Source: Silene latifolia
Taxonomy: Eukaryota > Streptophyta > Magnoliopsida > Caryophyllales > Caryophyllaceae
Assembly: GCF_048544455.1 (NCBI RefSeq)
Contig: NC_133537.1
Location: 152,250,058 to 152,314,057, forward strand
Length of the DNA stretch: 64,000 bases
Direction: 5' to 3'
The notes under the pieces are model-generated. The model did not search any database, was not told the DNA's origin, and saw only the letters and a list, made by a program, of their open reading frames with translations. This document shows, one piece after another, positions 24,560-36,968 of the stretch. Every line of letters starts with the position of its first letter. The stretch's first letter is position 1. The position numbers and the translations under genes were made by a program.

Positions 24560-25980
24560 AGACAACAGTTCATTGACCTCCTCCACGAATACAAGGACGT
24601 GTTCGCCTGGTCTTACAAAGACATGCCTGGGATTGATAGGAAAATTGCAGAGCACCGGATACCCATTACACCTGGAGCTAAACCTGTGAAACCGAAGCTA
24701 CGCCGGATACGTCCTGAGTGGGCCCTAAAAATCAAAGAAGAAGTGGACAAACAGTTCAAGGCTGGGTTCATCAAAGTGTCTGAATACTCTGACTGGGTGG
24801 CCAACATTGTGCCGGTACCAAAGAAAGATGGAAGAATTCGGGGTTGCGTCGACTTCAGGGATCTGAACAAGGCGAGTCCAAAAGACGACTTCCCTTTGCC
24901 ACATGTTGACATTCTGGTGGACAACACTGCCGAACATGCTCTCCCATCATTCATGGACGGGTATGCTGGGTACAACCAGATTAAAATGGCTGAGGAAGAC
25001 ATGTACAAGACTGCGTTCACAACACAGTGGGGTACATATTGCTACACGGTTATGCCTTTCGGCCTCATCAACACCGGAGCAACCTATCAGAGAACCGCTA
25101 CCACTCTCCTACATGATATGATGCACAAGGAGGTAGAGGTATATGTCGATGACATTATTGCCAAATCGAAAGAACGGGACGGCCACATCAATGCCCTCCG
25201 GAAATTCTTCGCTCGTCTGCGGAAATAACATGAGACTAAATCCTCAGAAGTGTGCATTCGGGGTCACCGCTGGAAAACTCTTGGGACATGTTGTCAGCAA
25301 AAGAGGCATTGAGATTGACCCCACCAAAATCAAAGCCCTTCAACAAATGCCTCGGCCTAGGAACGAGAAGGAGATTCGGGGATTTCTCGGTCAGGTCCAA
25401 TACATCAGCCGGTTCATTGCCAAGCTTACTATGATTTGTGAACCGATATTAAAGAAGCTTTGTGCCTCCGATCACACCGATTGGGACGACGACTGTCAGA
25501 AGGCGTTCGACAGGATAAGGGAAATCCTATCCAAACCTCCTGTCCTCATGCCACCTCAACCGGGGATTCCTCTATCCCTATACCTCACTGTTACCAACAT
25601 AGCCATGGGAGCAATGCTAGCACAAACAGTTGGCAACGAAGAGCGAGCCATCTACTACATCCGCAAAAAGTTCATTGAGTACGAGACGAGGTATACCCAA
25701 CTCGAAAAGACACGCCTTGCCCTAGTATGGTAAACAAAGAAGCTGCGGCAATACATGCTCAGCTACACGGTCCACATCTACTCCAAGATGGACCCGGTTA
25801 AATACATCTTCGAAAAACCCGTACTAAACGGAAGGCTGTCTAGATGGACACACATGCTGTCCGAGTTTGACCTCAAGTTTGTACCCCTCAAGGTTATCAA
25901 GGGAAGAGCAGTTGCCGATTTCCTAGCAGAAAATCCCGTCAACGAGGATCTAACGACCGACACATGGTCACTACCTGACG
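24560..25980 (+). pseudogene. A reverse transcriptase and RNase H
   Basis: Copies element RNA into DNA. RT opens DVFAWSYKDMPG (24598 on) and has the palm blocks FMDGYAGYNQIKM, MPFGLINTGATYQR and the catalytic YVDD at 25142-25153. A frameshift near 25226, probably a two-base loss, moves the frame; it then reads MRLNPQKCAFGV and the connection domain. The first RNase H is the weak gypsy type (ERAIYYIRKKFIEYETRYTQLEK), cut by a TAA at 25732-25734, with the frame continuing through LSYTVHIYSK and RLSRWTHMLSEFDL. Confidence 0.9.
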
Positions 25981-26405
25981 AAGACATCCTTTGTGCCGAC
26001 TCCGACGCATGGGACCTATACTTTGATGGTGCATCTAATCTGAGAGGCTTCGGGGTAGGAATCCTTCTAATATCACCAGAGGGAGAACATGTTCCGATCT
26101 CGGTCAAGCTAGACTTCGCCGTCACCAATAATGCCGCTGAATATGAAGCATGTCTCATCGGCCTACAAGCAGCCATCACACTTGGCATCAAGAGAGTGAG
26201 GGTCCACGGCGATTCCTCGCTCATCATCAATCAGGTATCCGGATCATGGAAAATCCGATCTGACAGCCTAGCTCCCTACCGAGCAAAGATCAATCAAGAG
26301 GCCGAGTTCTTCGACCAAGTCGACTACTTCCACTTACCACGAGAGGAAAATTAATTTGCTGATGCCCTGGCAAAACTTGCCGCGCTCGTCAACATACCTG
26401 ACGAC
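25981..26405 (+). pseudogene. Second, archaeal-type RNase H of A
   Basis: DLYFDGASNLRGFGVGILL, TNNAAEYEACLIGL and VRVHGDSSLIINQ are the three acidic blocks of the additional RNase H that marks the Tat lineage. Asp, Glu and Asp of the metal site are present. A TAA at 26352-26354, just before FADALAKLA, removes the final helix. This domain is the strongest lineage marker for A. Confidence 0.9.
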
Positions 26406-27743
26406 ATGGCGTCAATGCCCCTATGTGTCGAAAGACGGAGCAAGCCAGCTCACATTTGTGCTATTATCGACGACGAGGAAAGCCATGATGAACCTTGGTA
26501 CCAAGCCATCCTAAATTACAAAACCAAAAACGAATTCCCTCCCAACTCTGATCAAAGAGGACAGAGAGCCATCCGTTTACTTGCATCACAATTCGTGATG
26601 AACCAAAATCAACTCTACAAAAGAACACCCCAAAGAATTCTCCTCCTTTGCATCGACCATCACAAAGCCAAGAAAGTTATGGGAGAGGTTCACGGCGAAG
26701 AATGTGGCCCTCACATGAGTGCAATGATGCTTACACGGAAAATCACGCGGCTAGGTTACTACGGGACCACCATGGAAGCCGATTGCCGTAACTACGTCAA
26801 ACATTGCCACAATTGCCAAATCTTCGCCAACATACAACACATACCACCATCCCTTTTATACACCATGACATCACCCTGGCCATTCTCAACCTGGGGCATC
26901 GACATCATCGGGAAAGTCAACCCGATAGGCACCAAGAGGCATTGCTTCGTCCTCGTCGCCATCGACTACTTCACCAAATGGGTGGAAGCAGAGTCATATG
27001 CAATCTTGACTGCCAAACAAGTGGCCAAGTTCATTCAAAACAACATCATCTGCCGATATGGGGTACCCCATGAAATCATCAGCGATCAAGGCTCTCACTT
27101 CCGTGCGGAAACTCAAGCTTTGCTGGACAAGTACAAAATGAAACGACATCGATCATCCCCTTACCGCCCCCAAACCAACGGAGCGGTGGAGGCAGCGAAC
27201 AAGACTCTTGTCACCATCATCAAGAAAATGCAAGACAACTACCGCGATTGGCCGAGCAAACTCCCATTCGCACTCTGGGGATACCGAACCTCCATTCGAA
27301 CACCAACAGGCGCCACACCCTTCTACCTAGCATACGGTATGGAGGCGGTTCAACCAGTAGAGTTAGAGGTCCCATCTCTACGCATCCTACTGGAGAGTCA
27401 AGTCCCTGAGGCGGAATGGACCCGTCAAAGGTACGAACAACTCACTCTTCTAGACGAACGGCGACTCGACGCCTTGCACAACGTCCTGCCATACCAACGA
27501 CGTATACAACGGGCATTCAACAAGAAGGTTAAACCCAGAAACATCCAGGAGGGCGACTTGGTCCTCAAGTAAGTTCGAGCACCATTACCCGTCGATCCGA
27601 GGGGAAAGTTCAAACCCAACTGGGCCGGGCCATATCTGGTCAAGAAAATACTTTCGGGGGGCGCAGTGAGACTGAGTGACCTAGATGGGGAGGATTTTAC
27701 AAACTCAACCAACCTAGACCAGCTCAAAAAATACTACCCTTGA
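26406..27743 (+). pseudogene. A integrase
   Basis: Inserts the DNA copy into the genome. Open from 26406 to a TAA at 27570-27572. The HHCC zinc finger appears as VHGEECGPHMS...CHNCQ; the catalytic triad as WGIDIIG, ISDQGSHF and the Glu of GAVEAANKT. The C-terminal part reads KPRNIQEGDLVLK, then the stop, then FKPNWAGPYLVKK in the same frame to the natural end YYP at 27743. Only this one stop lies in the domain, the best preserved part of pol. Confidence 0.9.
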
Positions 27744-28678
27744 ACCCTAGCAACCAACGACCTAAGCCTAGTTTTACAACTAGCAATGACCTCAACCCTT
27801 TTCAAGTCAAGTTCCTCAACGCGTTCTAATTTGAAATTGCATGTTTTATCGAGTCTAAGCTGCGACACTTTGCCCGTTTTGAATGTCCTTTGATCTGTCA
27901 AAGGCAACGTCCATTTTCACTAAAACAACAAACCCCCTGAACTACGAGCATGGTTTGATTTCACCTCTTCAGGTGAATACGTAGGCAGTCCCTCTTATGC
28001 CTGAGGGATACAACCACAAAACCCAATCAAATCCACAAAACATTTCGAACTACAATCATGGTTTGATTTCACCTCTCCCGGTGAATACGTAGGCAGTCCT
28101 TTCTTACACAAGAAGGATACAACCATTCCCACAATCAAAAACAATCATCCCCATACAAAAATCCCCACATACAAAACATCCCCATCAAAAAAGAGAAAAG
28201 GGAAAACCATTCCCTTTTTTCCACCAACATACAAAAATGAGCCTTTCTCCCTTTCCACAAAATACCACTTTCCCAAGTGCAATTGTTTAGGACAATTCAA
28301 ATTGAATTGCCTTCACCAAATGGATGGAAGAAACAAGCGTTCACAATTTTCGACACGAGCAATCCTCTTATTTAATTAATAATGGGAGGGATTACAATTT
28401 CAACAACAAATAAAGCTCGACAAGTCTACAACTTGTCAAAGCTAAGGTGTCAACTAACACACCTCACATAATAAAACTAGCACAAAACACACAACAACTA
28501 GCTAGTACAACATAATAAAAACTCACAACAATAATACAACATAATAATAAAGTGTGTAATGGAGGTCTTCACTCTTCCATTCTACCCTTGCCTTTTCCCT
28601 CGGGGTACATCTTCCCCTTGTTCTTCTTGTTGGCCCGCCTTGCATGGACTTCTTCCTCAGAACGGATCCTAAACGGAT
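27744..28678 (+). other. A 3' region after pol
   Basis: Non-coding on the plus strand. Contains two copies of a ~78-base block (27939-28016 and 28047-28123) with GAACTAC, GGTTTGATTTCACCTC and GAATACGTAGGCAGTCC, the sort of conserved 3' block seen in Tat elements. The rest is A-rich and unremarkable. Confidence 0.6.
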
Positions 28679-29642
28679 CTAAGACGGCGACGGCCTCCGG
28701 TCTAGCACAAGACCATGTTCGACCCCAAAAAGAGCCAATGCACGGCCCACCATATTCTTGGGGCCGGAACTCCTCCTCTTCGGTGGTCTCATCACATCGG
28801 GGGTAGCTCCATCAACATACTCCTCAAAGAAGGCACGGTTGGCCTTGCCAACCTCTCGGTACTTCAAATCGACAACCTCGTCCTTACAAAATTTGGATCT
28901 CTCTTCCAAGGACGGAGCTCGTGACCATTTGACATAAGCGGGAGTCACCCATGTCGTGGCAACGGGGTTTGGTACCTCCCAAAGCGGCCGAGTGGCCCAC
29001 CACCTTTCAAAGAACTCCACAAGCTCGGAGTTCCGGAAAACATTCTCTTGGACAAGAGTATCTTGAGCGGGCACCTTTTGTTGACGCCCCATTTGCCTCA
29101 TGAGCCTTTCGGGATATATGAAGGAAACAACCTTCATACCCACCACCATCAAAGAACGAGGACTAGCACCCGAAGCGGGCAACCCTGTGAAGGACCTCAA
29201 GTGCCACCACGGCACCACCCAACGGATATGAGGACCACCTTCCTCCGCCAATCTTGCGGCCCAATAGGTCTCGGTGGAAGCAAAACTATCCGGGTACAAC
29301 TTCTTCCTCATAGTGAGGTGACGGAAGGAGTAAGAAGAAGGATTAACCGGAGGCTCTACATACCGTAGCCTCTCCAATAACCACACTTGGAGAATCCTTG
29401 GGGATCCGAAAGAGGGAGCTTCTCCACAAGAGCCTTCCTTGTCCAAAGCTTGGATAATCTCCCCAAGCACCAACCATGATGGATCTCTACCATGCTCCAT
29501 TTGCTCAATCACATGGATAAGGGTCATGCTACCATGACATTTAGGCCCCTCCTTCTTCAAGACATCAACAAAGAGGTACACATCGACAAGGCAAAATGCA
29601 AGAGCCCTTCTCCTAGCCACCTCCGAGACATTAACATCTATT
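28679..29642 (-). pseudogene. A antisense ORF, C-terminal part
   Basis: Minus-strand ORF between pol and 3' LTR, the position of the antisense ORF known in the Tat lineage. Function is unknown. It is uninterrupted to its stop at 28679. It is separated from its N-terminal part (40733-41115) by element E. Discounting E and one target copy gives 1347 bases, exactly 449 codons with stop and no internal stop. So it was intact (448 aa) when E inserted, although gag-pol of the same element has at least seven lesions. It contains Trp/Arg-rich segments (ERWWATRPLWEVPNP) and a basic PPKRRSSGPK near the end. Confidence 0.75.
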
Positions 29643-31412
29643 TGATGTGACCATAATTAGAGCATATTTAGTCCCCGAATTAGCCTTGTTCCCATGCTTT
29701 TTAGTGCATATTTGGGTCATTTATTGTCTATAGCTCTTTGTTTTGCATATTCTTTGAGGTTTTGTGTCCTTGGTAGGAAAGAAGAGCAAACCTTGCATTT
29801 TCATGGCAAAATGATGCTAAATTGATTGAATTCAATGACCAAGCATCAAGGAGAGACAAGATTAGAAGGCCTTTGTACATACTATAGTAGATGGGCAATG
29901 ATGAGAAAAGATCCTTGCATCCCCGAGGAAATCCTCAAGGATTTTATGAAGAAAAAGGAAGAAAAGAAGAAGGAACGAGACTGCCTAACAATCCGTGCGT
30001 CTTCCCCTGCAGACGCCCGTCCCTCACCCACAATCCGAGCGTCTTCCTCCACAAGACGCCCGGGCAGAATCTCCAGAAGACGCCCGTCTTCACCCCCTGG
30101 ACGCCCGTCCAGAAGCTGCCAAATCCGCCCGTCCCGTGCTAAAGACGCCCGGATTCCCAGACAGTCCCATTTCGTCTTCTACAAGCTTCAAGGAAGGATG
30201 CACATCTTTTTCTAGAGACCGGAGTCTCCCTAAGGGACCGGCGATTCCTCAACAAGGGACTTAATCGTCATTTAAGCCCTTAGTTAACCCTAATTCATGC
30301 ACCTAATCCCCACTATAAATACCCCATTAGTCTAATTAGAAGAGCATGTTCTTCTTAGCAATCTTTAGAGTAGTTAATATCAATCAAATCTCTCTTTAAT
30401 CTTGTAATCAACATTTAATCAAGTTTTAATAGAAGTTTTATTTCCTTAATCTCTCTCTTGTTCATCCTTTATTTTGGGTAATTGAAGATTATTTGGGTTA
30501 TTATTGGGAGATTGACAACCTTCCAATCAAGCATCAAGTACTTCTTTTATTCTTTGCTTTATTATTGGAATCATTAGTAGGTATAATTCTCTTAATCCCT
30601 TTTTAATTATTGTTAATCACTTTCATTTATTCATCATGTTTCACTTTGTTGGTATGATTGACAACCTTGCTAGCATGTTCAACATGATAATGAGTGAGTA
30701 GTTTCTTTAGCTAGGGTTAATGGGTAATTAGGGGAAACCAACATGGGGAATGATTCATGCTTAAATTAATATGCTTTCATAGTTTATTTGCTTGCTTGTT
30801 GTGATTTTAACTTATGCACATGTTATGTTTGATGAAATGCTAAGCCTATGAATCCTTGCATTTACTACCATCACCTATCTTTTCAATGAGACTTGTAAGA
30901 CATAAACCAACTCGAGTCTCATTAGACCATGCATATTGTTGAGTAGGGAAGATTAAGTCGACTTGTAGGTGTTGTACAATCTAATCGATTCGGCTTCGGG
31001 ACCCAAACTTTCCTAGGATCTTAAGATATAAACCAACTCGATCCATCACAACAATAATTGCTTGCTTATACCTTGAGAATATGTTTGTATGATCAATTCC
31101 CATGAATCCCCTATGACCCCATGACACCCTAGTGCCTTTTATCAATTGTTTACATCCCTTTTAATCCATCTTGCTTGTTTGCTTTCATTACTATTTAGTA
31201 TAGTGATCTTCTACTTCAAACCCCAATTGTGACACCCTAAGACACCACTAGTTGCAATAGAAATCTCATCTCAATTCCCGTCCCTTGGGATCTGACCTTT
31301 ACTTGCCTCTTTACTAATTGTAGAGTTGTTGGTGAAGTTATAAATTGTGTTTTGGTCTAGGTGCTCCTAACGACAAGTACTGAAAACTAAATCCCACGAG
31401 GGAACAGGACCA
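29643..31412 (+). repeat. E 5' LTR (1770 bp)
   Basis: Carries the CGTC-core array (29998-30150) and TATAAATACCCC at 30314. The ORFs across the array are frame chance from the repeats. Confidence 0.93.
29998..30321 (+). promoter_or_regulatory. E U3: CGTC/GACGCCCGTC array and TATA box
   Basis: Eight cores of GACGCCCGTC or CCGAGCGTC start at 29998, 30018, 30040, 30061, 30085, 30106, 30130 and 30150 (spacing 20-24 bp). The fullest copies form AAGACG-CC-CGTCTT inverted repeats. TATAAATA lies at 30314-30321. The 3' LTR copy is at about 39310-39636. Confidence 0.65.
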
Positions 31413-31416
31413 AAAA

Positions 31417-31434
31417 TGGTGCCGTTGCCGGGGA
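31417..31434 (+). other. E primer-binding site (Athila type)
   Basis: TGGTGCCGTTGCCGGGGA, one base from the site of element C (TGGCGCCGTTGCCGGGGA), four bases after the LTR end. Confidence 0.85.
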
Positions 31435-31551
31435 CGGTGTTAACTTGATTTAGATTTTCTTACATTGTTATTAGTTGTGTCTTTCTTTGCCTTGGGGAAG
31501 TAAAACTCCTCAAGTTTGTTCTAATTGTTTTCGAGTTGTATGATATTTTGC

Positions 31552-33478
31552 ATGTCTAGAAGGTCACAAGGTGACTTGTTACCCTTTGATCACGAAATTG
31601 AAAGAACTTTGACAACCAATAGAAGACTTGCTAGGAGAACTTTGAGAGGTATTGGTGAGGTTGTAGATATTCAACCAAATACTATTGAGTTCATCAACCC
31701 TTTTGCAAGAGAAGGTGAGGAGAACCCAACACAAAATCCAACACAAAATCAACCCACAATGCCTAAGTTTTCATCACATTCCGTACCCACCGAGGAGAAC
31801 CTACCCAATGTTACTCCCACACCATAACATCTAATCGGAAATTTTATTTTCAAATCCGCATTTATCCAATTAGTCGAAAGAAGCCAATTTGAGGGGATGC
31901 CAAGTGAAGACCCTCATTCTCATATGGAGACTTTTTGTGACTATTGTGATGCGATCTCTCAAACCGGTATAACTCAAGACCAAATTCGATGGGTCTTATT
32001 TCCTTTTTCTCTAATTGGCACCGCAAAACAATGGTTGAAAGGCCTTGATAAGGCTACTCTCGAAATTGATTCTTGGAAAAAGTTGGCTCTAGCTTTCTAC
32101 AAAAAGTTCTATCCACCGGAAAAGACTAACATGCTAAGAGCTCAAATTACGGGCTTTAAGCAAAGGGATGAAGAATCTTTGTATGAAGCTTGGGAGCGAT
32201 TCAAGGGAATTTGTCGCTCATGTCCTCATCATGGACTTAGCGAGTGGTTCTTGGTACAACAATTTTGGAACGGTCTTTATGAAGATTCAAGGAACATTCT
32301 CAACATGGGATCAAATGGAATGTTCACCGAAGTTGATGACAATCAAACTTGGAACAAAATTGAGGAAATGGCGGTCCATAACTCACAATATAGTAGACCT
32401 CGCAAGGCTACTAGAGGAGGAAAGCATGAAGTGGACTCCATTACTCAATTGGGTGCTCAACTTAGTGCTCACATTGATACCATCAATTTGAAGTTTGAAA
32501 AAGCTATGGCTAGACTTGAAGAAGCGTCAAAATCACCAAAGCATCATGTTAATGCCATGACGGCATCTTCATCAATCCCAAGTGGGATATGTGAGAATTG
32601 TGGAACTTTGGGACATGACCAAAGTGAATGTAGGGGAACAAATGAACAAGTGAATTCTTTCCAAGCATACAAGAGTGGCACCCCTTATTCAAACTATTAC
32701 AATGAAAATACCAAATTCCATCCAAATCTCTCATACAAAAGCCAAAATGTTCAAAACCCTCAACCAACATACACCCCACCTCCCATGAGAAACCAAAATC
32801 AAAGACCCTTTTACAACCAAAACCAAGGTTACCAAAATCAAACTCCATACAATCAACAAAATGACCAAGGTTTTGATGTTCAAAAAGCGGTCCTCCAAAT
32901 GCAAAATAATCAACAAGAGTTTTTCACTCAAATGCAAAAAGATAGTCAAGCAAAGGAAATCACCATCAACAACATCCTAGCTCACACCAAAATGTTGGAA
33001 ACCCAATTGACTCAACTAGCATCTTCAAGCTCACAAAGACAAAAGGGGCAATTACCACCTCAAAGTAATCCCCCAAGACATGAAACGGTTAGTGCCATTC
33101 ACTTGAGGAGTGGCACAAGGTATGAAGCACCGAAGAAGCAAGTTGAGGATGAAGTTGTGGAAGCTAGTGACAAAGAAGAAATTGTGCAAAACTCCAAGGA
33201 TGGAGAACCATCAAAAGAATAAATTTCAAAGAAAAATGAAGACAAGGTCAAGGAGAAGGAGCCCATTGTGATTAGACTTCCTTTTCCAAGTCGTCAAGCC
33301 AAGCCCAAATTTGATGACCAACTTGGAAAATTTATGAAAATTGTGAAGAATTTGGAAGTCTCGATTCCTTTCACGGAATTAATCAATCACGTGCCGGCCT
33401 ATGCAAAATACATGAAAGACATCCTCACAAAGAAGAAGTCGATCCGGAAGCTTGAGACTATCGCCTTCACTAAGGTGA
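31552..33478 (+). pseudogene. gag: Athila-type gag (E)
   Basis: The ATG at 31552 opens MSRRSQGDLLPFDHEIERTL. A TAA at 31826-31828 interrupts the frame, which then reads through the gag domain (WVLFPFSLIGTAKQWLKGL, ESLYEAWERFKGICRSCPHH) and a CCHC knuckle CENCGTLGHDQSEC at about 32590-32631. A Gln/Asn/Pro-rich segment follows, then a TAA at 33220-33222. The same frame continues with EPIVIRLPFPSRQ to about 33478, where a frameshift leads into protease. Length and order match Athila gag. Such gag could package E RNA if an intact relative still makes it. Confidence 0.9.
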
Positions 33479-33481
33479 GTA

Positions 33482-34351
33482 GTGCAATACTTCAAGGAGT
33501 TCACCTCCAAAACTCAAAGATCCGGGAGCTTCTCAATACCATGTACCATTGGCGACACCACGATCAACAAAGCCTTATGTGATCTAGGGGCTAGTGTGAG
33601 TGTTATGCCGTACTCGGTGAGTAAAAGGTTAGGAATGGGAGAGCTTAAATGCACCAATATCACACTCCAAATGGCCGATAGATCGACGAAGACACCATTA
33701 GGGATATGGGAAGATGTTCCCGTAAGAGTTGGGAAATTTTTCATCCCGGTGGACTTTGTCATTGTTGACATGGAAGAAGACTCCAACATACCAATCATTC
33801 TAGGAAGACCTTTCTTACACACCGCGGGTGCGGTGATTGATGTGAAGCATGGAGAGCTCACTCTAGAAGTGGGAGATGAGAGCATAACTTTCAATCTTGA
33901 CAAGACCATGAGAGCTCCCCGTTTGCATGAACCATGTTTTATGGTTGATCATTATAGCCGGAAGGATGATAGGAAGAAGTCGGAATTCCAATGGAAGAAG
34001 AAAATTGAAGATGCTCCATTCAAAGAGCAAGTGAATTGTAACAAAGAGAGCTTGAAAAGCTCACCAAAGTCGAGCAATGAAGAGGATGGCCTCATTGGCC
34101 AAGACAAGAAAGTGGGAGAGTTGTCTCTATCAACTCAAGAGATCTTTAGTGATCAAGTAGATGAATTTTGTGGTCTTTGGGACGATGAGTTTGAAGGGAT
34201 TTTCAATCCCTATATTGGTAATGCTATCGATCAAGACCGACAACAAGGGCAAAGGTCTATTGAAGATCTTTATCACGATAATGAACAAGCTTTTGACTAC
34301 TTTTTCAAGGTGTTGAGCAACATCAACAACACCTTGGACATGCCCCCATGA
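33482..34351 (+). pseudogene. Aspartic protease (E)
   Basis: Open for 289 codons. Active site CDLGASVSVMPYS (D-L-G-A-S, the Athila form) about 40 residues in, and IPIILGRPFLHTAG as second conserved block. The C-terminal ~130 residues (WDDEFEGIFNPYIG...) have no domain I know and end at TGA 34349-34351. The frameshift with gag near 33478 breaks the polyprotein. No RT follows. Confidence 0.85.
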
Positions 34352-35397
34352 CATCTCACTAAGGATGAGAGTTTGGTGGAGTCCTCCCTAAACCACCATT
34401 TGTAAATATTTCTAACTCCCTAACTCGCATTTTAATTCTTACATTGCATTTTTGTCATTTTTGGATTTTTATGCCTTGATCAAGATAATTATCATTTTTT
34501 AGAGAAGTGAGGGAGGGACTAATGATTCAATTGATGTGTAGTGCTTTAGCTTAGTGTGGGGATAGCAATTGCCTAGGCTATTCATGCCTTAGTAGTGCTC
34601 CTACAATGAAGAACACCGGATTTGAAGAATGAAAAATGACAAGGGATATGCAAGTGCACGGATGGAACTGAATCCGGGTAAAACAGGGAGAATCCGAGCG
34701 TCTTCATGGGAATCCACTCGTCTTCAGGAAAGACGCCCGTCTTTGCCTGAATCCACCCGTCCATTTTTAACTGAGAATTTGAAATTTTGGGACTGTCGAA
34801 GAATTCGAGCGTCCTGGTAGAGAAGACACTCGTCTTCAGAAATCCTCCCGTCATGGAAGGAAAGACGCCCGTGTTTTTGGCTGTGGAAAACAAGAAAAGC
34901 TCACTGTATGAGAATCCGCCCGTCTTCAGCAGAAGACGCTCGTCCTGCAGTCGATAAATCCGAGCGTCTTTGCTGAAAGACGCCCGTCTTTAGGCGAGAA
35001 TCCTGAACCAAAAAAGGCAGAATCCGAGCGTCCCGAAGGAAAGACGCCCGTCTTCCCCTGCAGTGTTTGAAATTTTCGGGTATTTTAAATACCCCATCCC
35101 ACATTCATTTCTTCATTCATTCCTTCAAAACACTACCCATAAACCCCAAAACTCAAAACCCTCATCCTCTCCATCACCAAAACAAGATTTCCTCAACCAA
35201 ATTCAACAAAATCAAATCCAAACTTCCTTTTAACAACAATTAATCACTCATCTTCCAACAAAAATCAACCCAAGCGCCAAAATCTTCAACCTTTGAGTCG
35301 ATTTTTGAAATTATAAAGGCAAAGTCTTTCATCTTAAAATCGATTTGGGTATACTTGGAAATTGAAGATTTTCACTCTTTTCTTGGTATAATCATAA
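34352..35397 (+). other. E spacer where pol is missing; contains the internal CGTC array
   Basis: No RT, RNase H or integrase motif on either strand. Sequence just after the protease (GTAAATATTTCT, 34402) resembles what follows integrase in C (56811), as if the enzymes were cut out cleanly. The motif array is at 34691-35056. Confidence 0.7.
34691..35091 (+). promoter_or_regulatory. E internal CGTC array and TATA-like box before the ORF1-like gene
   Basis: CGTC cores (one reads CGTG) start at 34699, 34719, 34738, 34758, 34810, 34831, 34849, 34870, 34921, 34941, 34965, 34985, 35029 and 35049; most neighbours are 18-21 bp apart. Units alternate GAATCC.AGCGTCTTC and AAAGACGCCCGTCTTT. TATTTTAAATACCCC follows at 35081, resembling the LTR TATAAATACCCC. 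The ORF1-like ATG is ~310 bases downstream. Confidence 0.55.
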
Positions 35398-36968
35398 ATG
35401 GCAAGGACAAAAGGAGCAACAAAGGCACCTAAGGCAAAGGCACTCTCAACAAGACAAAAATGTCTTTAAGCAAAGAAAGCCTCATTGGCTATGGTGGTAG
35501 CTAGTTCAAACTTGGAAGTTCAACAACAACAACCTCCCTTGGAAGCAACAACATCAACAACTCCGGAAATTGCTCAATTATCAAACTATCCGGAGGTAAT
35601 TTTCATTTCTAACTCCCATAGGGATACATTTTCCAAGTATGCTAGAAAATCCTTTCTATCCACCAAATTCATATGTGAAGATGCATTGAACAAATTGGGT
35701 GTCCTTGAATAAACAAAAGCCTTCATTGAAGCCATGGGGTTGGGAAAATTGTTTGCTACAAGAGAACTGACATACCCCTCCCTTACCTTAGAATTCTTGA
35801 GTTCTTTGAAAGTTACTAAGGTAGAGACTAGAGAAAACATCGAGTTCCGCCTTGCTAATGTGAGTAGGCGCATCACCTTTGATGAATTGGGTAAAGCATT
35901 GGGTCTTAGTGATTCATCTAGTTATTACAAGAATCCCGAAAAGACCCCGTTCCTCTTTGGGAGGCGATTTCCGGGAGGAAATTTGAGAACTATCATGCTA
36001 GTCGCGCTCTATTAGTCCACCATCCGGGCATTAGAGTGTGGCACAAGGTCATCGGGAATACTATCATTGCAAGAAAAGACACTAACCACTTTACCAAACT
36101 CGATTGTGTTCTACTTGAGTCGGCCTTAAACATTGGAAGGGAATTCACCAAGCCTTACAATTCTCTAAGGCTTTTGGTGAAAAGATGGCTAAATGTTGAT
36201 TGTGGAAAGCAAGGCACCACTTTTATTGTAAATGGAGGTCTATTCACTCTTTTGGCTAAGTACTTTGATCCGAATTGCAACAAGGATAGCAAGTATGTGG
36301 CGAAAAAGGGGGGTCATCTCATTGACATGGATGCCATGATTAACAAGTACAAGTGGGTTACCCATAATCCTCTTGACACCAAATATGGGTGGCTCACCAA
36401 TAAGGCTAGATCTTTTACTTTGCCTTCCAAGATATGCCGTTTGAGTGTCCATCAGACCAACTACCTTCTTCCCCTCTCAAAAGAAGTTGAATACATCATC
36501 CGTCAACAAAGGGGTGAAATTGAAATGCCCTCCTCCTCCATTGTCACACCACCCTATCCATTCAAGTATCAAGAGTTCAAACCTGAAGGTGTTAAAGCAA
36601 GCAATGACTACATGACTCTACTTATGCAAGAGATGCACAAACAAGCTTTTAAGGATCGGGAAGATGCATACTTAGCCCAATATCCACCCCTCCTTCATTT
36701 AGCTAGGCAAGGACTACTTGATCCTTCATGTCCTTTGCCTAGTTGGGAGGATAGGGAAGTCTTCTTTCCAAGTGCATCTAGGGGTGAGATTCCGGGTGAC
36801 AATGAGGTTGTCGATGATGAGGTTGTTGATGATAGCATTGATGAAGAGGCTAATGAAGAAGAAGAAGAGGATGATGAAGGAAGTGAGCAAGGAAGTGAAG
36901 AGGGAAGTGGAGATGAGTCCACTTCTATTGAGGAAGATGATGACAATGATGATATGGTGGAAGACTAG
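35398..36968 (+). pseudogene. ORF1/env-like accessory gene of E
   Basis: The ATG at 35398 opens MARTKGATKAPKAKALSTRQ, a basic start. Stops at 35467 and 35710 and a frameshift near 36000 break it; the last frame (36036-36968) is open for 310 codons. It shares LTLEFLSSLKV and IEFRLANVSRRITFDELGKALGL with C and B. The C-terminus is very acidic (about 36790-36965). Total length about 520 codons equals that of C. Athila ORF1/env-like proteins are of unproven role; I see no clear signal peptide or membrane segment, so an envelope function is not supported here. Confidence 0.75.

Noticed and set aside
29826..30264. ORFs in the E LTRs (repeated at 39141-39579)
   Set aside because: Present in both LTRs because they are copies; the frames run over the GACGCCCGTC array and have no protein family.
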